In this document: positions 23,421-35,512 of the stretch, in pieces
How positions within the stretch are numbered: position 1 is the stretch's first letter
Layout of the letters: each line of letters opens with the position of its first letter
Source: Cinnamomum chago
Lineage: Eukaryota; Streptophyta; Magnoliopsida; Laurales; Lauraceae
Assembly: GCA_038049695.1 (NCBI GenBank)
Contig: CP142452.1
Span: forward strand, 47,698,501 to 47,762,500
Direction: 5' to 3'
Length of the DNA: 64,000 bases
The notes under the pieces: model-generated
Told to the model about the DNA's origin: nothing
Databases searched by the model: none
Seen by the model: the letters and a program-made list of their open reading frames with translations, nothing else
Translations under genes and position numbers: made by a program

Positions 23421-26400
23421 GTACAGAGACGAGTAGCTTTTGGAGTCGATGTGCCTCGAAGAGAAACTTGAAAGAGAGCTTCTGACTTGACCAATAGTCT
23501 TTGAACAATTTTTTTTAATTGCCTTTTGAGTTTCTAAGGGGATTTTATGGTAGTGAGAGGGATCACGTACCGTCTCAAGGCAAAGTTTTGAAAATGACAC
23601 GAGGGAGTCGGATTTGGGTTTTGGATTTTGGGTTTTCCTTTTGACCTTGTGAACCTAAGGGCTTTATATGGCACATTAGGTGATCAAGAGGATTGTTTTT
23701 TGTTTTTGACCTTGTGACCTAACAAGCTGTATGTGGCAAGTTAGGGTGTCGGGATTTGATTTTTTTTTTTGATCTTGTGACCGAACAAGCTGGATGTGAC
23801 AAGTTGGAGGGTCAGGATTTCGTTTTGACCTTGTGACCTAACAAGCTGTTTGTGGCGAGCTAGGGGGTCAGGAGTTGGTTTTTTGGTTTCGGCCTTGTTA
23901 CCTAACAGGCTGTATGTGGCAAGTTAGGGGACCAGAGTTTGGTTTTTTGTGGAATGTCAATCTCAAGATTTTGGCGTAATTTGGTTCATGAGGTTGGATG
24001 GTTTGGGTTTTTGGAAACTCATGAGGCTTTCTTTTCTAGGCTTTTTTTTTTTGAATGGTTCAATCAACTCAAGAGAGGCATGGAACCATTTTGTGTGCTC
24101 TTGGTAAATGAGGCTTTTTATAGGAAGCCCCTTTTAGTGCCTAGGTGGTCAAACCTGGCTCATGTGGGCTAACCTATGGGATCTTAAGCTTTAGAAGATG
24201 GTCTAGATCTCATGTGGTGTTATTTTGTAAGAATATCTAAAAATATCTCTTGTGGGTAGAGAATATCTAAAAATATCCTTACTTGGAGAGAATCTCTCAT
24301 GTTTCCTTATTTTTGAGAGAGATTTTTTCAAAGTATCTTCCTTTGGAGAGAATATTTCTCACTCCCTTTTTTTTAATTGCCTTTTGAGTTTCTAAGGGGA
24401 TTTTATGGTAGTGAGAGGGATCACGTACCGTCTCAAGGCAGAGTTTTGAAAATGACACGAGGGAGTCGGATTTGGGTTTTGGATTTTGGGTTTTCCTTTT
24501 GACCTTGTGAACCTAAGGGCTTTATATGGCACATTAGGTGATCAAGAGGATTTTTTTTTTTTTGACCTTGTGACCTAACAAGCTGTATGTGGCAAGTTAG
24601 GGTGTCGGGATTTGATTTTTTTTTTTGATCTTGTGACCGAACAAGCTGGATGTGACAAGTTGGAGGGTCAGGATTTGGTTTTGACCTTGTGACCTAACAA
24701 GCTGTTTGTGGCGAGCTAGGGGGTCAGGAGTTGGTTTTTTGGTTTCGGCCTTGTTACCTAACAGGCTGTATGTGGCATGTTAGGGGACCAGAGTTTGGTT
24801 TTTTGTGGAATGTCAATCTCAAGATTTTGGCGTAATTTGGTTCATGAGGTTGGATGGTTTGGGTTTTTGGAAACTCATGAGGCTTTCTTTTCTAGGCTTT
24901 TTTTTTTTGAATGGTTCAATCAACTCAAGAGAGGCATGGAACCATTTTGTGTGCTCTTGGTAAATGAGGCTTTTTATAGGAAGCCCCTTTTAGTGCCTAG
25001 GTGGTCAAACCTGGCTCATGTGGGCTAACCTATGGGATCTTAAGCTTTAGAAGATGGTCTAGATCTCATGTGGTGTTATTTTGTAAGAATATCTAAAAAT
25101 ATCTCTTGTGGGTAGAGAATATCTAAAAATATCCTTACTTGGAGAGAAACTCTCATGTTTCCTTATTTTCGAGAGAGATTTTTTCAAAGTATCTTCCTTT
25201 GGAGAGAATATTTCTCACTCCCTTTTTTTTAATTGCCTTTTGAGTTTCTAAGGGGATTTTATGTTAGTGAGAGGGATCACGTACCATCTCAAGGCAGAGT
25301 TTTGAAAATGACACGAGGGAGTCGGATTTGGGTTTTGGATTTTGGGTTTTCCTTTTGACCTTGTGAACCTAAGGGCTTTATATGGCACATTAGGTGATCA
25401 AGAGGATTGTTTTTTGTTTTTGACCTTGTGACCTAACAAGCTGTATGTGGCAAGTTAGGGTGTCGGGATTTGATTTTTTATTTTGATCTTGTGACCGAAC
25501 AAGCTGGATGTGACAAGTTGGAGGGTCAGGATTTGGTTTTGACCTTGTGACCTAACAAGCTGTTTGTGGCGAGCTAGGGGGTCAGGAGTTGGTTTTTTGG
25601 TTTCGGCCTTGTTACCTAACAAGCTGTATGTGGCAAGTTAGGGGACCAGAGTTTGGTTTTTTGTGGAATGTCAATCTCAAGATTTTGGCGTAATTTGGTT
25701 CTTGAGGTTGGATGGTTTGGGTTTTTGGAAACTAATGAGGCTTTCTTTTCTAGGCTTTTTTTTTTTGAATGGTTCAATCAACTCAAGAGAGGCATGGAAC
25801 CATTTTGTGTGCTCTTGGTAAATGAGGCTTTTTATAGGAAGCCCCTTTTAGTGCCTAGGTGATCAAACCTGGCTCATGTGGGCTAACCTATGGGATCTTA
25901 AGCTTTAGAAGATGGTCTAGATCTCATGTGGTGTTATTTTGTAAGAATATATAAAAATATCTCTTGTGGGTAGAGAATATCTAAAAATATCCTTACTTGG
26001 AGAGAATCTCTCATGTTTCCTTATTTTTGAGAGAGATTTTTTCAAAGTATCTTCCTTTGGAGAGAATATTTCTCACTCCCTTTTTTTTAATTGCCTTTTG
26101 AGTTTCTAAGGGGATTTTATGGTAGTGAGAGGGATCACGTACCGTCTCAAGGCAGAGTTTTGAAAATGACACGAGGGAGTCGGATTTGGGTTTTGGATTT
26201 TGGGTTTTCCTTTTGACCTTGTGAACCTAAGGGCTTTATATGGCACATTAGGTGATCAAGAGGATTGTTTTTTGTTTTTGACCTTGTGACCTAACAAGCT
26301 GTATGTGGCAAGTTAGGGTGTCGGGATTTGATTTTTTTTTTTGATCTTGTGACCGAACAAGCTGGATGTGACAAGTTGGAGGGTCAGGATTTGGTTTTGA

Positions 26401-29400
26401 CCTTGTGACCTAACAAGCTGTTTGTGGCGAGCTAGGGGGTCAGGAGTTGGTTTTTTGGTTTCGGCCTTGTTACCTAACAGGCTGTATGTGGCATGTTAGG
26501 GGACCAGAGTTTGGTTTTTTGTGGAATGTCAATCTCAAGATTTTGGCGTAATTTGGTTCATGAGGTTGGATGGTTTGGGTTTTTGGAAACTCATGAGGCT
26601 TTCTTTTCTAGGCTTTTTTTTTTGAATGGTTCAATCAACTCAAGAGAGGCATGGAACCATTTTGTGTGCTCTTGGTAAATGAGGCTTTTTATAGGAAGCC
26701 CCTTTTAGTGCCTAGGTGGTCAAACCTGGCTCATGTGGGCTAACCTATGGGATCTTAAGCTTTAGAAGATGGTCTAGATCTCATGTGGTGTTATTTTGTA
26801 AGAATATCTAAAAATATCTCTTGTGGGTAGAGAATATCTAAAAATATCCTTACTTGGAGAGAATCTCTCATGTTTCCTTATTTTTTAGAGAGATTTTTTC
26901 AAAGTATCTTCCTTTGGAGAGAATATTTCTCACTCCCTTTTTTTTAATTGCCTTTTGAGTTTCTAAGGGGATTTTATGGTAGTGAGAGGGATCACGTACC
27001 GTCTCAAGGCAGAGTTTTGAAAATGACACGAGGGAGTCGGATTTGGGTTTTGGATTTTGGGTTTTCCTTTTGACCTTGTGAACCTAAGGGCTTTATATGG
27101 CACATTAGGTGATCAAGAGGATTTTTTTTTGTTTTTGACCTTGTGACCTAACAAGCTGTATGTGGCAAGTTAGGGTGTCGGGATTTGATTTTTTTTTTTT
27201 GATCTTGTGACCGAACAAGCTGGATGAGACAAGTTGGAGGGTCAGGATTTGGTTTTGACCTTGTGACCTAACAAGCTGTTTGTGGCGAGCTAGGGGGTCA
27301 GGAGTTGGTTTTTTGGTTTCGGCCTTGTTACCTAACAGGCTGTATGTGGCAAGTTAGGGGACCAGAGTTTGGTTTTTTGTGGAATGTCAATCTCAAGATT
27401 TTGGCGTAATTTGGTTCATGAGGTTGGATGGTTTGGGTTTTTGGAAACTCATGAGGCTTTCTTTTCTAGGCTTTTTTTTTTTGAATGGTTCAAGCAACTC
27501 AAGAGAGGCATGGAACCATTTTGTGTGCTCTTGGTAAATGAGGCTTTTTATAGGAAGCCCCTTTTAGTGCCTAGGTGGTCAAACCTGGCTCATGTGGGCT
27601 AACCTATGGGATCTTAAGCTTTAGAAGATGGTCTAGATCTCATGTGGTGTTATTTTGTAAGAATATCTAAAAATATCTCTTGTGGGTAGAGAATATCTAA
27701 AAATATCCTTACTTGGAGAGAATCTCTCATGTTTCCTTATTTTTGAGAGAGATTTTTTCAAAGTATCTTCCTTTGGAGAGAATATTTCTCACTCCCTTTT
27801 TTTTAATTGCCTTTTGAGTTTCTAAGGGGATTTTATGGTAGTGAGAGGGATCACGTACCGTCTCAAGGCAGAGTTTTGAAAATGACACGAGGGAGTCGGA
27901 TTTGGGTTTTGGATTTTGGGTTTTCCTTTTGACCTTGTGAACCTAAGGGCTTTATATGGCACATTAGGTGATCAAGAGGATTTTTTTTTTTTTTTGACCT
28001 TGTGACCTAACAAGCTGTATGTGGCAAGTTAGGGTGTCGGGATTTGATTTTTTTTTTTGATCTTGTGACCGAACAAGCTGGATGTGACAAGTTGGAGGGT
28101 CAGGATTTGGTTTTGACCTTGTGACCTAACAAGCTGTTTGTGGCGAGCTAGGGGGTCAGGAGTTGGTTTTTTGGTTTCGGCCTTGTTACCTAACAGGCTG
28201 TATGTGGCATGTTAGGGGACCAGAGTTTGGTTTTTTGTGGAATGTCAATCTCAAGATTTTGGCGTAATTTGGTTCATGAGGTTGGATGGTTTGGGTTTTT
28301 GGAAACTCATGAGGCTTTCTTTTCTAGGCTTTTTTTTTTTAATGGTTCAATCAACTCAAGAGAGGCATGGAACCATTTTGTGTGCTCTTGGTAAATGAGG
28401 CTTTTTATAGGAAGCCCCTTTTAGTGCCTAGGTGGTCAAACCTGGCTCATGTGGGCTAACCTATGGGATCTTAAGCTTTAGAAGATGGTCTAGATCTCAT
28501 GTGGTGTTATTTTGTAAGAATATCTAAAAATATCTCTTGTGGGTAGAGAATATCTAAAAATATCCTTACTTGGAGAGAATCTCTCATGTTTCCTTATTTT
28601 TGAGAGAGATTTTTTCAAAGTATCTTCCTTTGGAGAGAATATTTCTCACTCCCTTTTTTTTAATTGCCTTTTGAGTTTCTAAGGGGATTTTATGTTAGTG
28701 AGAGGGATCACGTACCATCTCAAGGCAAAGTTTTGAAAATGACACGAGGGAGTCGGATTTGGGTTTTGGATTTTGGGTTTTCCTTTTGACCTTGTGAACC
28801 TAAGGGCTTTATATGGCACATTAGGTGATCAAGAGGATTGTTTTTTGTTTTTGACCTTGTGACCTAACAAGCTGTATGTGGCAAGTTAGGGTGTCGGGAT
28901 TTGATTTTTTATTTTGATCTTGTGACCGAACAAGCTGGATGTGACAAGTTGGAGGGTCAGGATTTGGTTTTGACCTTGTGACCTAACAAGCTGTTTGTGG
29001 TGAGCTAGGGGGTCAGGAGTTGGTTTTTTGGTTTCGGCCTTGTTACCTAACAGGCTGTATGTGGCAAGTTAGGGGACCAGAGTTTGGTTTTTTGTGGAAT
29101 GTCAATCTCAAGATTTTGGCGTAATTTGGTTCATGAGGTTGGATGGTTTGGGTTTTTGGAAACTAATGAGGCTTTCTTTTCTAGGATTTTTTTTTTGAAT
29201 GGTTCAATCAACTCAAGAGAGGCATGGAACCATTTTGTGTGCTCTTGGTAAATGAGGCTTTTTATAGGAAGCCCCTTTTAGTGCCTAGGTGGTCAAACCT
29301 GGCTCATGTGGGCTAACCTATGGGATCTTAAGCTTTAGAAGATGGTCTAGATCTCATGTGGTGTTATTTTGTAAGAATATCTAAAAATATCTCTTGTGGG

Positions 29401-30128
29401 TAGAGAATATCTAAAAATATCCTTACTTGGAGAGAATCTCTCATGTTTCCTTATTTTTGAGAGAGATTTTTTCAAAGTATCTTCCTTTGGAGAGAATATT
29501 TCTCACTCCCTTTTTTTTAATTGCCTTTTGAGTTTCTAAGGGGATTTTATGGTAGTGAGAGGGATCACGTACCGTCTCAAGGCAGAGTTTTGAAAATGAC
29601 ACGAGGGAGTCGGATTTGGGTTTTGGATTTTGGGTTTTCCTTTTGACCTTGTGAACCTAAGGGCTTTATATGGCACATTAGGTGATCAAGAGGATTGTTT
29701 TTTGTTTTTGACCTTGTGACCTAACAAGCTGTATGTGGCAAGTTAGGGTGTCGGGATTTGATTTTTTATTTTGATCTTGTGACCGAACAAGCTGGATGTG
29801 ACAAGTTGGAGGGTCAGGATTTGGTTTTGACCTTGTGACCTAACAAGCTGTTTGTGGCGAGCTAGGGGGTCAGGAGTTGGTTTTTTGGTTTCGGCCTTGT
29901 TACCTAACAGGCTGTATGTGGCAAGTTAGGGGACCAGAGTTTGGTTTTTGTGGAATGTCAATCTCAAGATTTTGGCGTAATTTGGTTCATGAGGTTGGAT
30001 GGTTTGGGTTTTTGGAAACTCATGAGGCTTTCTTTTCTAGGCTTTTTTTTTTGAATGGTTCAATCAACTCAAGAGAGGCATGGAACCATTTTGTGTGCTC
30101 TTGGTAAATGAGGCTTTTTATAGGAAGC

Positions 30129-32338
30129 TGTTAGGGTTTTTATAGATTGCAATTTGATGGATGCATTATCATTCAAGCATCATTTGATTTACACACTTGC
30201 ATTGGTTTTAAATAAACTTGAAATCTTGTTTTATTCATGCATTGCTTTTAAGATTTGTAAAAGTATTGATTTATGCATGATTTGTATTTTTATCTTGGAT
30301 GCATTTGTTTTAAGAAAGAGTTTTAGAAATCAAGCTAGCCTATGGTTTTAAAGTTTTCATAAACTTTTTAGGCTTTTTATGTTCATGTTTTAAAAACCAT
30401 TAGAATCTTTAAAACATGTTTTTTAAGCTTGATTTAGTGGCCAAAAGATCCCCCAAAGAAATACCTTTAAAATGTGAAAAGTTGATTTTTTGCAAAAAGG
30501 GGAGTGGCCCGGCAGTGTCGCCGGTCGACCGACCCACAGGTCTCGGTCGACCGAGGACACTGCAGGCAGAATTTTGCTGGGAGCACCAACGGTCAGAAAT
30601 ATGACCGTTGTGTGTTCTCGGTCGACCGAGGCCTGTGTGCCGGTCGACCGAGGACTAGCCGTTGGCAACTTTTTGCTATAAATATGAGTTATTCCCCTTG
30701 CCAAAAGTTGGAAATTTTAAGCCCCTCCTTGAGAGGTATTGAGGCATATCAAAAGGGAAAAGAACCAAGGGATGAAGGGGAAGATTAGGAAAGCTAAAGC
30801 TTGGATTAATGAAGTTAAACCACCAAGTAGGCTCTTCCTTCCTTAATCATATGTTTTCATGCTTTGTTTTATTTTTGTTAAATCATTTCTAGCATGTTAA
30901 ACTATGTTTGTGTTGTGTCCTTAACATGTGTTATGTTTTGAGTTGATTTATTGTTTTGGATACAACACCATATGATTCAATCCAAGTAGTACTTAACTTT
31001 GGTAAATCTAAGTAGATCATGTTAATGAAAGAACCTTTGAAATCATATGTAACATGATCCATATACTTGGTTGAATCTTTGGTTGTTGTTTTCCATCATA
31101 AGAACATCTCTCTCAAAACTAACTTATGTTTTGGATTCAACTTCTCTACAAATCATATGTTTTCATGTTTTGTTTTATCATTGGTAAATCTTTGTAACAT
31201 GTTAATCTATGATTTGTTGTATCCTTAGCATGTGTTATATTTTGAATAGATCTATTGTTTTGGATACATCACCATTGATTCATCAAAGTAGTACTTTATC
31301 TTTGGTAAATCTAAGTAGATCATGTTAATGAAATATGTAACATGATTCATATACTTTGTTGAATCTTTGGTTGTTGTTTTCCATCATAAGAAAATCTCTT
31401 TCAAATGTATCTTATGTTTTGGATTCAACATCATTACAAATCATATGTGTATTATTGTTTTAATGTTTCACAACTTGCCTTACTTTGATTGGTAAATCAT
31501 TTTCAAGTTGTCTTTATAATTACATATGATTTGTCCCCTAATTTCATTCAAATCTATTTTTATGTTTTGAGCTTCATTGATGATTTGATTGACATCCCTA
31601 TGCATCACATGTTTAGAGCTAATCCATTTCATACAACTTGTGTAACTTTGATATCATTAACAAGTTGTTACTTTTAACATGTGATTGCATTATATCCTCA
31701 ATCATAAATGTTTTATGAGCCAAAACTTTCAAAAGCCTTAGGCATACATTTATGAACTTTCATTTTCAAAATGATTGAGGACCACACACACACACTTCAT
31801 ATACTTTCATCTTTGCATTCATAGTGTGAGTGTGTATTAGTTTTTCACTTCCATATCCGCCTATTTAAGAGGCATTGTATTGAGCTAAATAGAATCTCCA
31901 TCAAGTGTATTATAGACACTAATTTAGAGAGATAACCAACCTTGTGGTTGAAGAGGTTATTGCTTAGCCTATAAAAGCATAGTGTATAGGTTGATGTTAA
32001 GCCTTGAAAAACATCAATGTAAGGTTATTGCATAGCCTTGGAAAGCATATTGTAAAGGTTATTGCTTAGCCTATTGAAAAGCATAAATAATGGAAATCCG
32101 GTGGGGTGTTGGTTCACAAGCCGGTAGTGGATGTAGGCATTGAGGCCGAACCACTATAAATACTTGTGTGATGGTGTTTGCTTTGTGGTGACTCTTTTGT
32201 TAGCTTCCGCATCTTGTATGATAAATCATCACATGTGACTAGTTTGTTTTAAAGAAGTTAAAATTGGTTAAAATTGGTCATAGTTGAAGCTCACCCTATT
32301 CACCCCCCCTCTAGGGTTCGGATCCCCATGGACTTACA
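30129..32338 (+). mobile_element. Solo LTR, family D (D2)
   Basis: TGTTAGGGTTTTTA... to ...ATGGACTTACA, 2210 bp, flanked by GAAGC (30124-30128 and 32339-32343), inserted in the eighth 857-bp unit. It is longer than D1 and D3 partly because about 300 bp is duplicated in tandem (about 30842-31150 and 31151-31437). It has a palindrome cluster, CCGTTG motifs and a TATA box as in D1 and D3. Confidence 0.88.
30518..30684 (+). promoter_or_regulatory. LTR-D2 promoter: GTCGAC palindromes, MSA-like motif, TATA box
   Basis: Four exact CGGTCGACCG palindromes surround an inverted pair, ACCAACGGTCA (30585-30595) and TGACCGTTG (30602-30610). TATAAATA follows at 30677-30684. Confidence 0.65.
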
Positions 32339-32724
32339 GAAGCCCCTTTTAATGCCTAGGTGGTCAAACCTGGCTCATGTGGGCTAACCTATGGGATCTT
32401 AAGCTTTAGAAGATGGTCTAGATCTCATGTGGTGTTATTTTGTAAGAATATCTAAAAATATCTCTTGTGGGTAGAGAATATCTAAACATATCCTTACTTG
32501 GAGAGAATCTCTCATGTTTCCTTATTTTTGGGAGAGATTTTTTCAAAGTATCTTCCTTTGGAGAGAATATTTCTCATTCCCTTTCTTTTTGGAGAGAATT
32601 TCTCAAAGAATCTTCTCTTTAGGAGAGAATCTCTCAAATCTTCTTTCTTTTGGGAAAGTTGCTAGTTTTTAGCACTTACCTCCTTGGTTTTCTCCCTTTT
32701 TTCCTCTTTTGGCTTGCTCTCCTC

Positions 32725-32732
32725 TATAAAAG
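32725..32732 (+). promoter_or_regulatory. TATA box of the C3 antisense gene
   Basis: TATAAAAGCAAAGGAGG matches the C2 copy at 58066 (TATAAAAGCAAGGGAGG). It faces the antisense gene, and solo LTR-A2 now lies between it and the first exon. Confidence 0.6.
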
Positions 32733-34189
32733 CAAAGGAGGTTGGATCTCTTGCCCTTATTGCTTTCTTTTTGGAAAAGGTTTCAAGAGTATTCCAAGAT
32801 CAAGAATGTTGCGACCCCGGAATGGATCCCCGGGCCCGCGACAAGTTGTTGATGGTGTTGGTATGTTTTCCCACAGGTTCCCGCGGTGAGGATTCCCAAA
32901 GACACGCGGAATCTGACTCACATGATCAAGTATGCGGAAGTGTGTAGCAAATCACATCAAGATAAGCACCAATAAATCTTTAAGTGATATGACGACATAA
33001 TAACATGACATAGTATCCAAAGAAAGGAGTTAACATGGCATTCCCATTATAATTCAAGTTATGAGACTAACACGAAAGTAAGTTAAGTTTTAGTTACATC
33101 CCATAAGAGGCCAACACAGGCCAATACAATTCTCAAAATGATAAAAGAACCCCATGACAAAAATGGCGAAACTCACGAACCCGCCCGACGTCTAATTGAC
33201 ATCGTCGGGCTGCCACTTTCTAACTGGGGTTGGCTCAAAAGCCTCCTCCGGGCGCTCCTCCTCAAAGGTAATGCCTCCTGCACCTAGGCACTAATAACAA
33301 GAGTCAAACACAACGGTTTGGCAGGTAACCAATTTAGGTGCAAGCATGAAACAATAAACGTTTTAAGAAAACATATAAGCAAATCCCTGATTCGAAATAC
33401 TATAATGACTGAGATACCTTTTCGAGAATACAAATAAAGCTGAGATACTAAAACAAACTAGCATGAGTACATATAATATCATGAATAGCTACAATCCACA
33501 AAGAGCTCATCCTTTCTCTATCATATATAATGAAAAGAGCAAGCACGCACGACAAGCACGATATACATAATATAATCACGACACGATTCCCACATATATG
33601 GGGATTTTTGGCCGCGGAACCGGACACGCACGATGTGTAATAAATACACGACCAGTCTGCAGACAGTCCACATGTTTAAGGACCCCCAGACAGTGGATCA
33701 AACTGAAAGGGTAGTCCAAGCTCAGTGGTGTTCACTTAATTCATGAATGCACAAAACACGCGAAACACTATCAAAACATGCCACGATAAAAATGGGGAAA
33801 ATCACTTATCAAACACAACAAACACGACTAGCAAAAGACATAATTAATATGCATAACACGCTTAGGAAGTGATTCCCTTTTTCTTGAAACAAATCTTCAA
33901 AACGAGCTTATGCTTGAAATTCAAAACGAGTGCACGATGGTACTTATCGTACCAAGACGGAAATTCAAAATACGAAATCTGACAAGCATGTGTTAAGGCT
34001 ACTAATTGACCTTTGTGTAATTGGGACCCCAATTGTCGGAGTATACAAGAATTGGTGTCCCCGAAGTTGGATTGCATTTCGAAGTTCCATTTACACAATG
34101 TCAAGTCAAAACCCTTAACATAGTCTAGTTTTTCAACCTTCAAGAAAATACACAAATGAAATAATTCTTCTTCCTGAATCTGGCAGGTT

Positions 34190-34400
34190 CGCTCGAGCGG
34201 AACTTGTAAGGAATTGACACTTCGCTCGAGTGAGACAGTTCTCTCGAGCGGACAATAAGGTCGCTCGGGCGGACAACTCTCTGCCTTGCCCCAGATCAGG
34301 CAGTGGGCAGTTCGCTTGAGCGGATAGCTCTCTGTCTGCGCTCAGACCAAGCAATGGCTTGGTCGCTCGAGCGTACCCAAGGGTCGCTCGAGCGGTCAAG
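34190..34400. repeat. CGCTCGAGCG palindrome cluster in LTR-A2
   Basis: Three exact and several one-base variants occur (for example CGCTCGGGCG, CGCTTGAGCG), in the same position as in A1 and A3. Confidence 0.8.
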
Positions 34401-35512
34401 CTTCTGCCTGTGCTCGCAGAGTGCAGAAAAAGCCTTTCTCTTGTACAACTTCCCACACATTTCTCTCCTTCTTCTCATCCTTAAGCCACATACAATCCCT
34501 TGAGCCTTCATGCTCACCAAGGGTTCATTTTCACCATTTCAACATCCAATCCAATGAAAACAAGATCATGAAGCTTATAAACAAATTCATATGCACAATT
34601 TCTAGAACAACGATGAAATCAAAAATACACATGCAACATTGAGCCTATAGATATTACTTGCCTTGCCCAAATGCTAAACACTCCTCTTCAAGCACTCTTA
34701 CTCAAAAGCTAAGCCAACACTACAAGGATCCCAAAGAAATCCATTCAAAACTCAACAAAAATGAAAACATGGAACCCATTTTCACAAAAGGGTTTGCAAT
34801 ATGAAAAACAAGGTCTTTAAGAACCAAAAAGACTTTATGAAAAATATGGGTTGAACCTCATACCTAGAAATGGCCAAACAAGAAGAGATGAAGAAAATGT
34901 AGAGCTTGTCCCACAAGAAACTCCAAGAAATTTGTACCAACAGAAAGCTTGCAAGGAGAGGAAGAAGATGATGGTCTTGGAATTTTATTTGGAGATCTCT
35001 AGCTAGATCATGCAAGGTGAGGAAGATGGAAAGGAAAGATGGATTTTCAGCCCTAGGTTAAGAAAGTTGCAGGAATTTTGGGGAAATGAATGAAAGAGAT
35101 GAGGGTTAGGCTTAAGTGATGACAATGGGGCCCAATGAACTTTGAACTTTGAAGTGATGAAAACATGATCTTGTGGGCCTCGAATGACTTCGACAAAGAA
35201 GGATAAAACGATCCTCGAAATATCTAGTTTCCAAAAAGTATATTATTTACATGGTTTTGAGATCTCGAAAATTGTGTCCAGATTTGTGCAAAAAGACCAC
35301 TTTACCCTTTTTGGGCCAGAACTTGGGCTTTTGGGCTCCAAACATGAATGGGCTGAAAACAAAAGTTGTAACATATAGTAAAATCATCCATTTGAAATCA
35401 AAATCACAAATACACGGAAATCGATACGATCCTCCCAAGCTTACACGTGCACTCAGGGCTTCCTGAGTGTGTCTGAGCAACACTAATCGTTCTCAAAATT
35501 CACAAAGCTATG

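Larger units (their letters stand above)
23505..32590 (+). repeat. Eight ~857-bp tandem repeats in the C3 3' region
   Basis: The landmark GCCTTTTGAG recurs at 23521, 24379, 25235, 26093, 26950, 27809, 28666 and 29523, giving periods of 856-859 bp. The eighth unit is split by solo LTR-D2 (30129-32338) and finishes near 32590. Units are nearly identical. The same sequence occurs once, clearly diverged, in C2 (57290-57970). Each unit has about five ~60-bp subrepeats of the GACCTTGTGACCTAACAAGC type. The ~60-77-codon open frames in each unit are not supported as genes. The array lies between the LTR and the antisense gene. Confidence 0.9.

Noticed and set aside
24230-24370. GAGAATATTTCTC-like inverted repeats that might be heat-shock elements
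   Set aside because: The spacing does not fit nGAAnnTTCn, and the region is a simple GAGAGAAT/TCTC-rich stretch.
23939-30107. Seven or eight similar open frames of 60-77 codons in the 857-bp array, beginning MVFCGMSISRFW
   Set aside because: They repeat only because the DNA repeats. They vary in length by T-run indels and are not kept in the C2 single copy, so there is no sign of protein selection.
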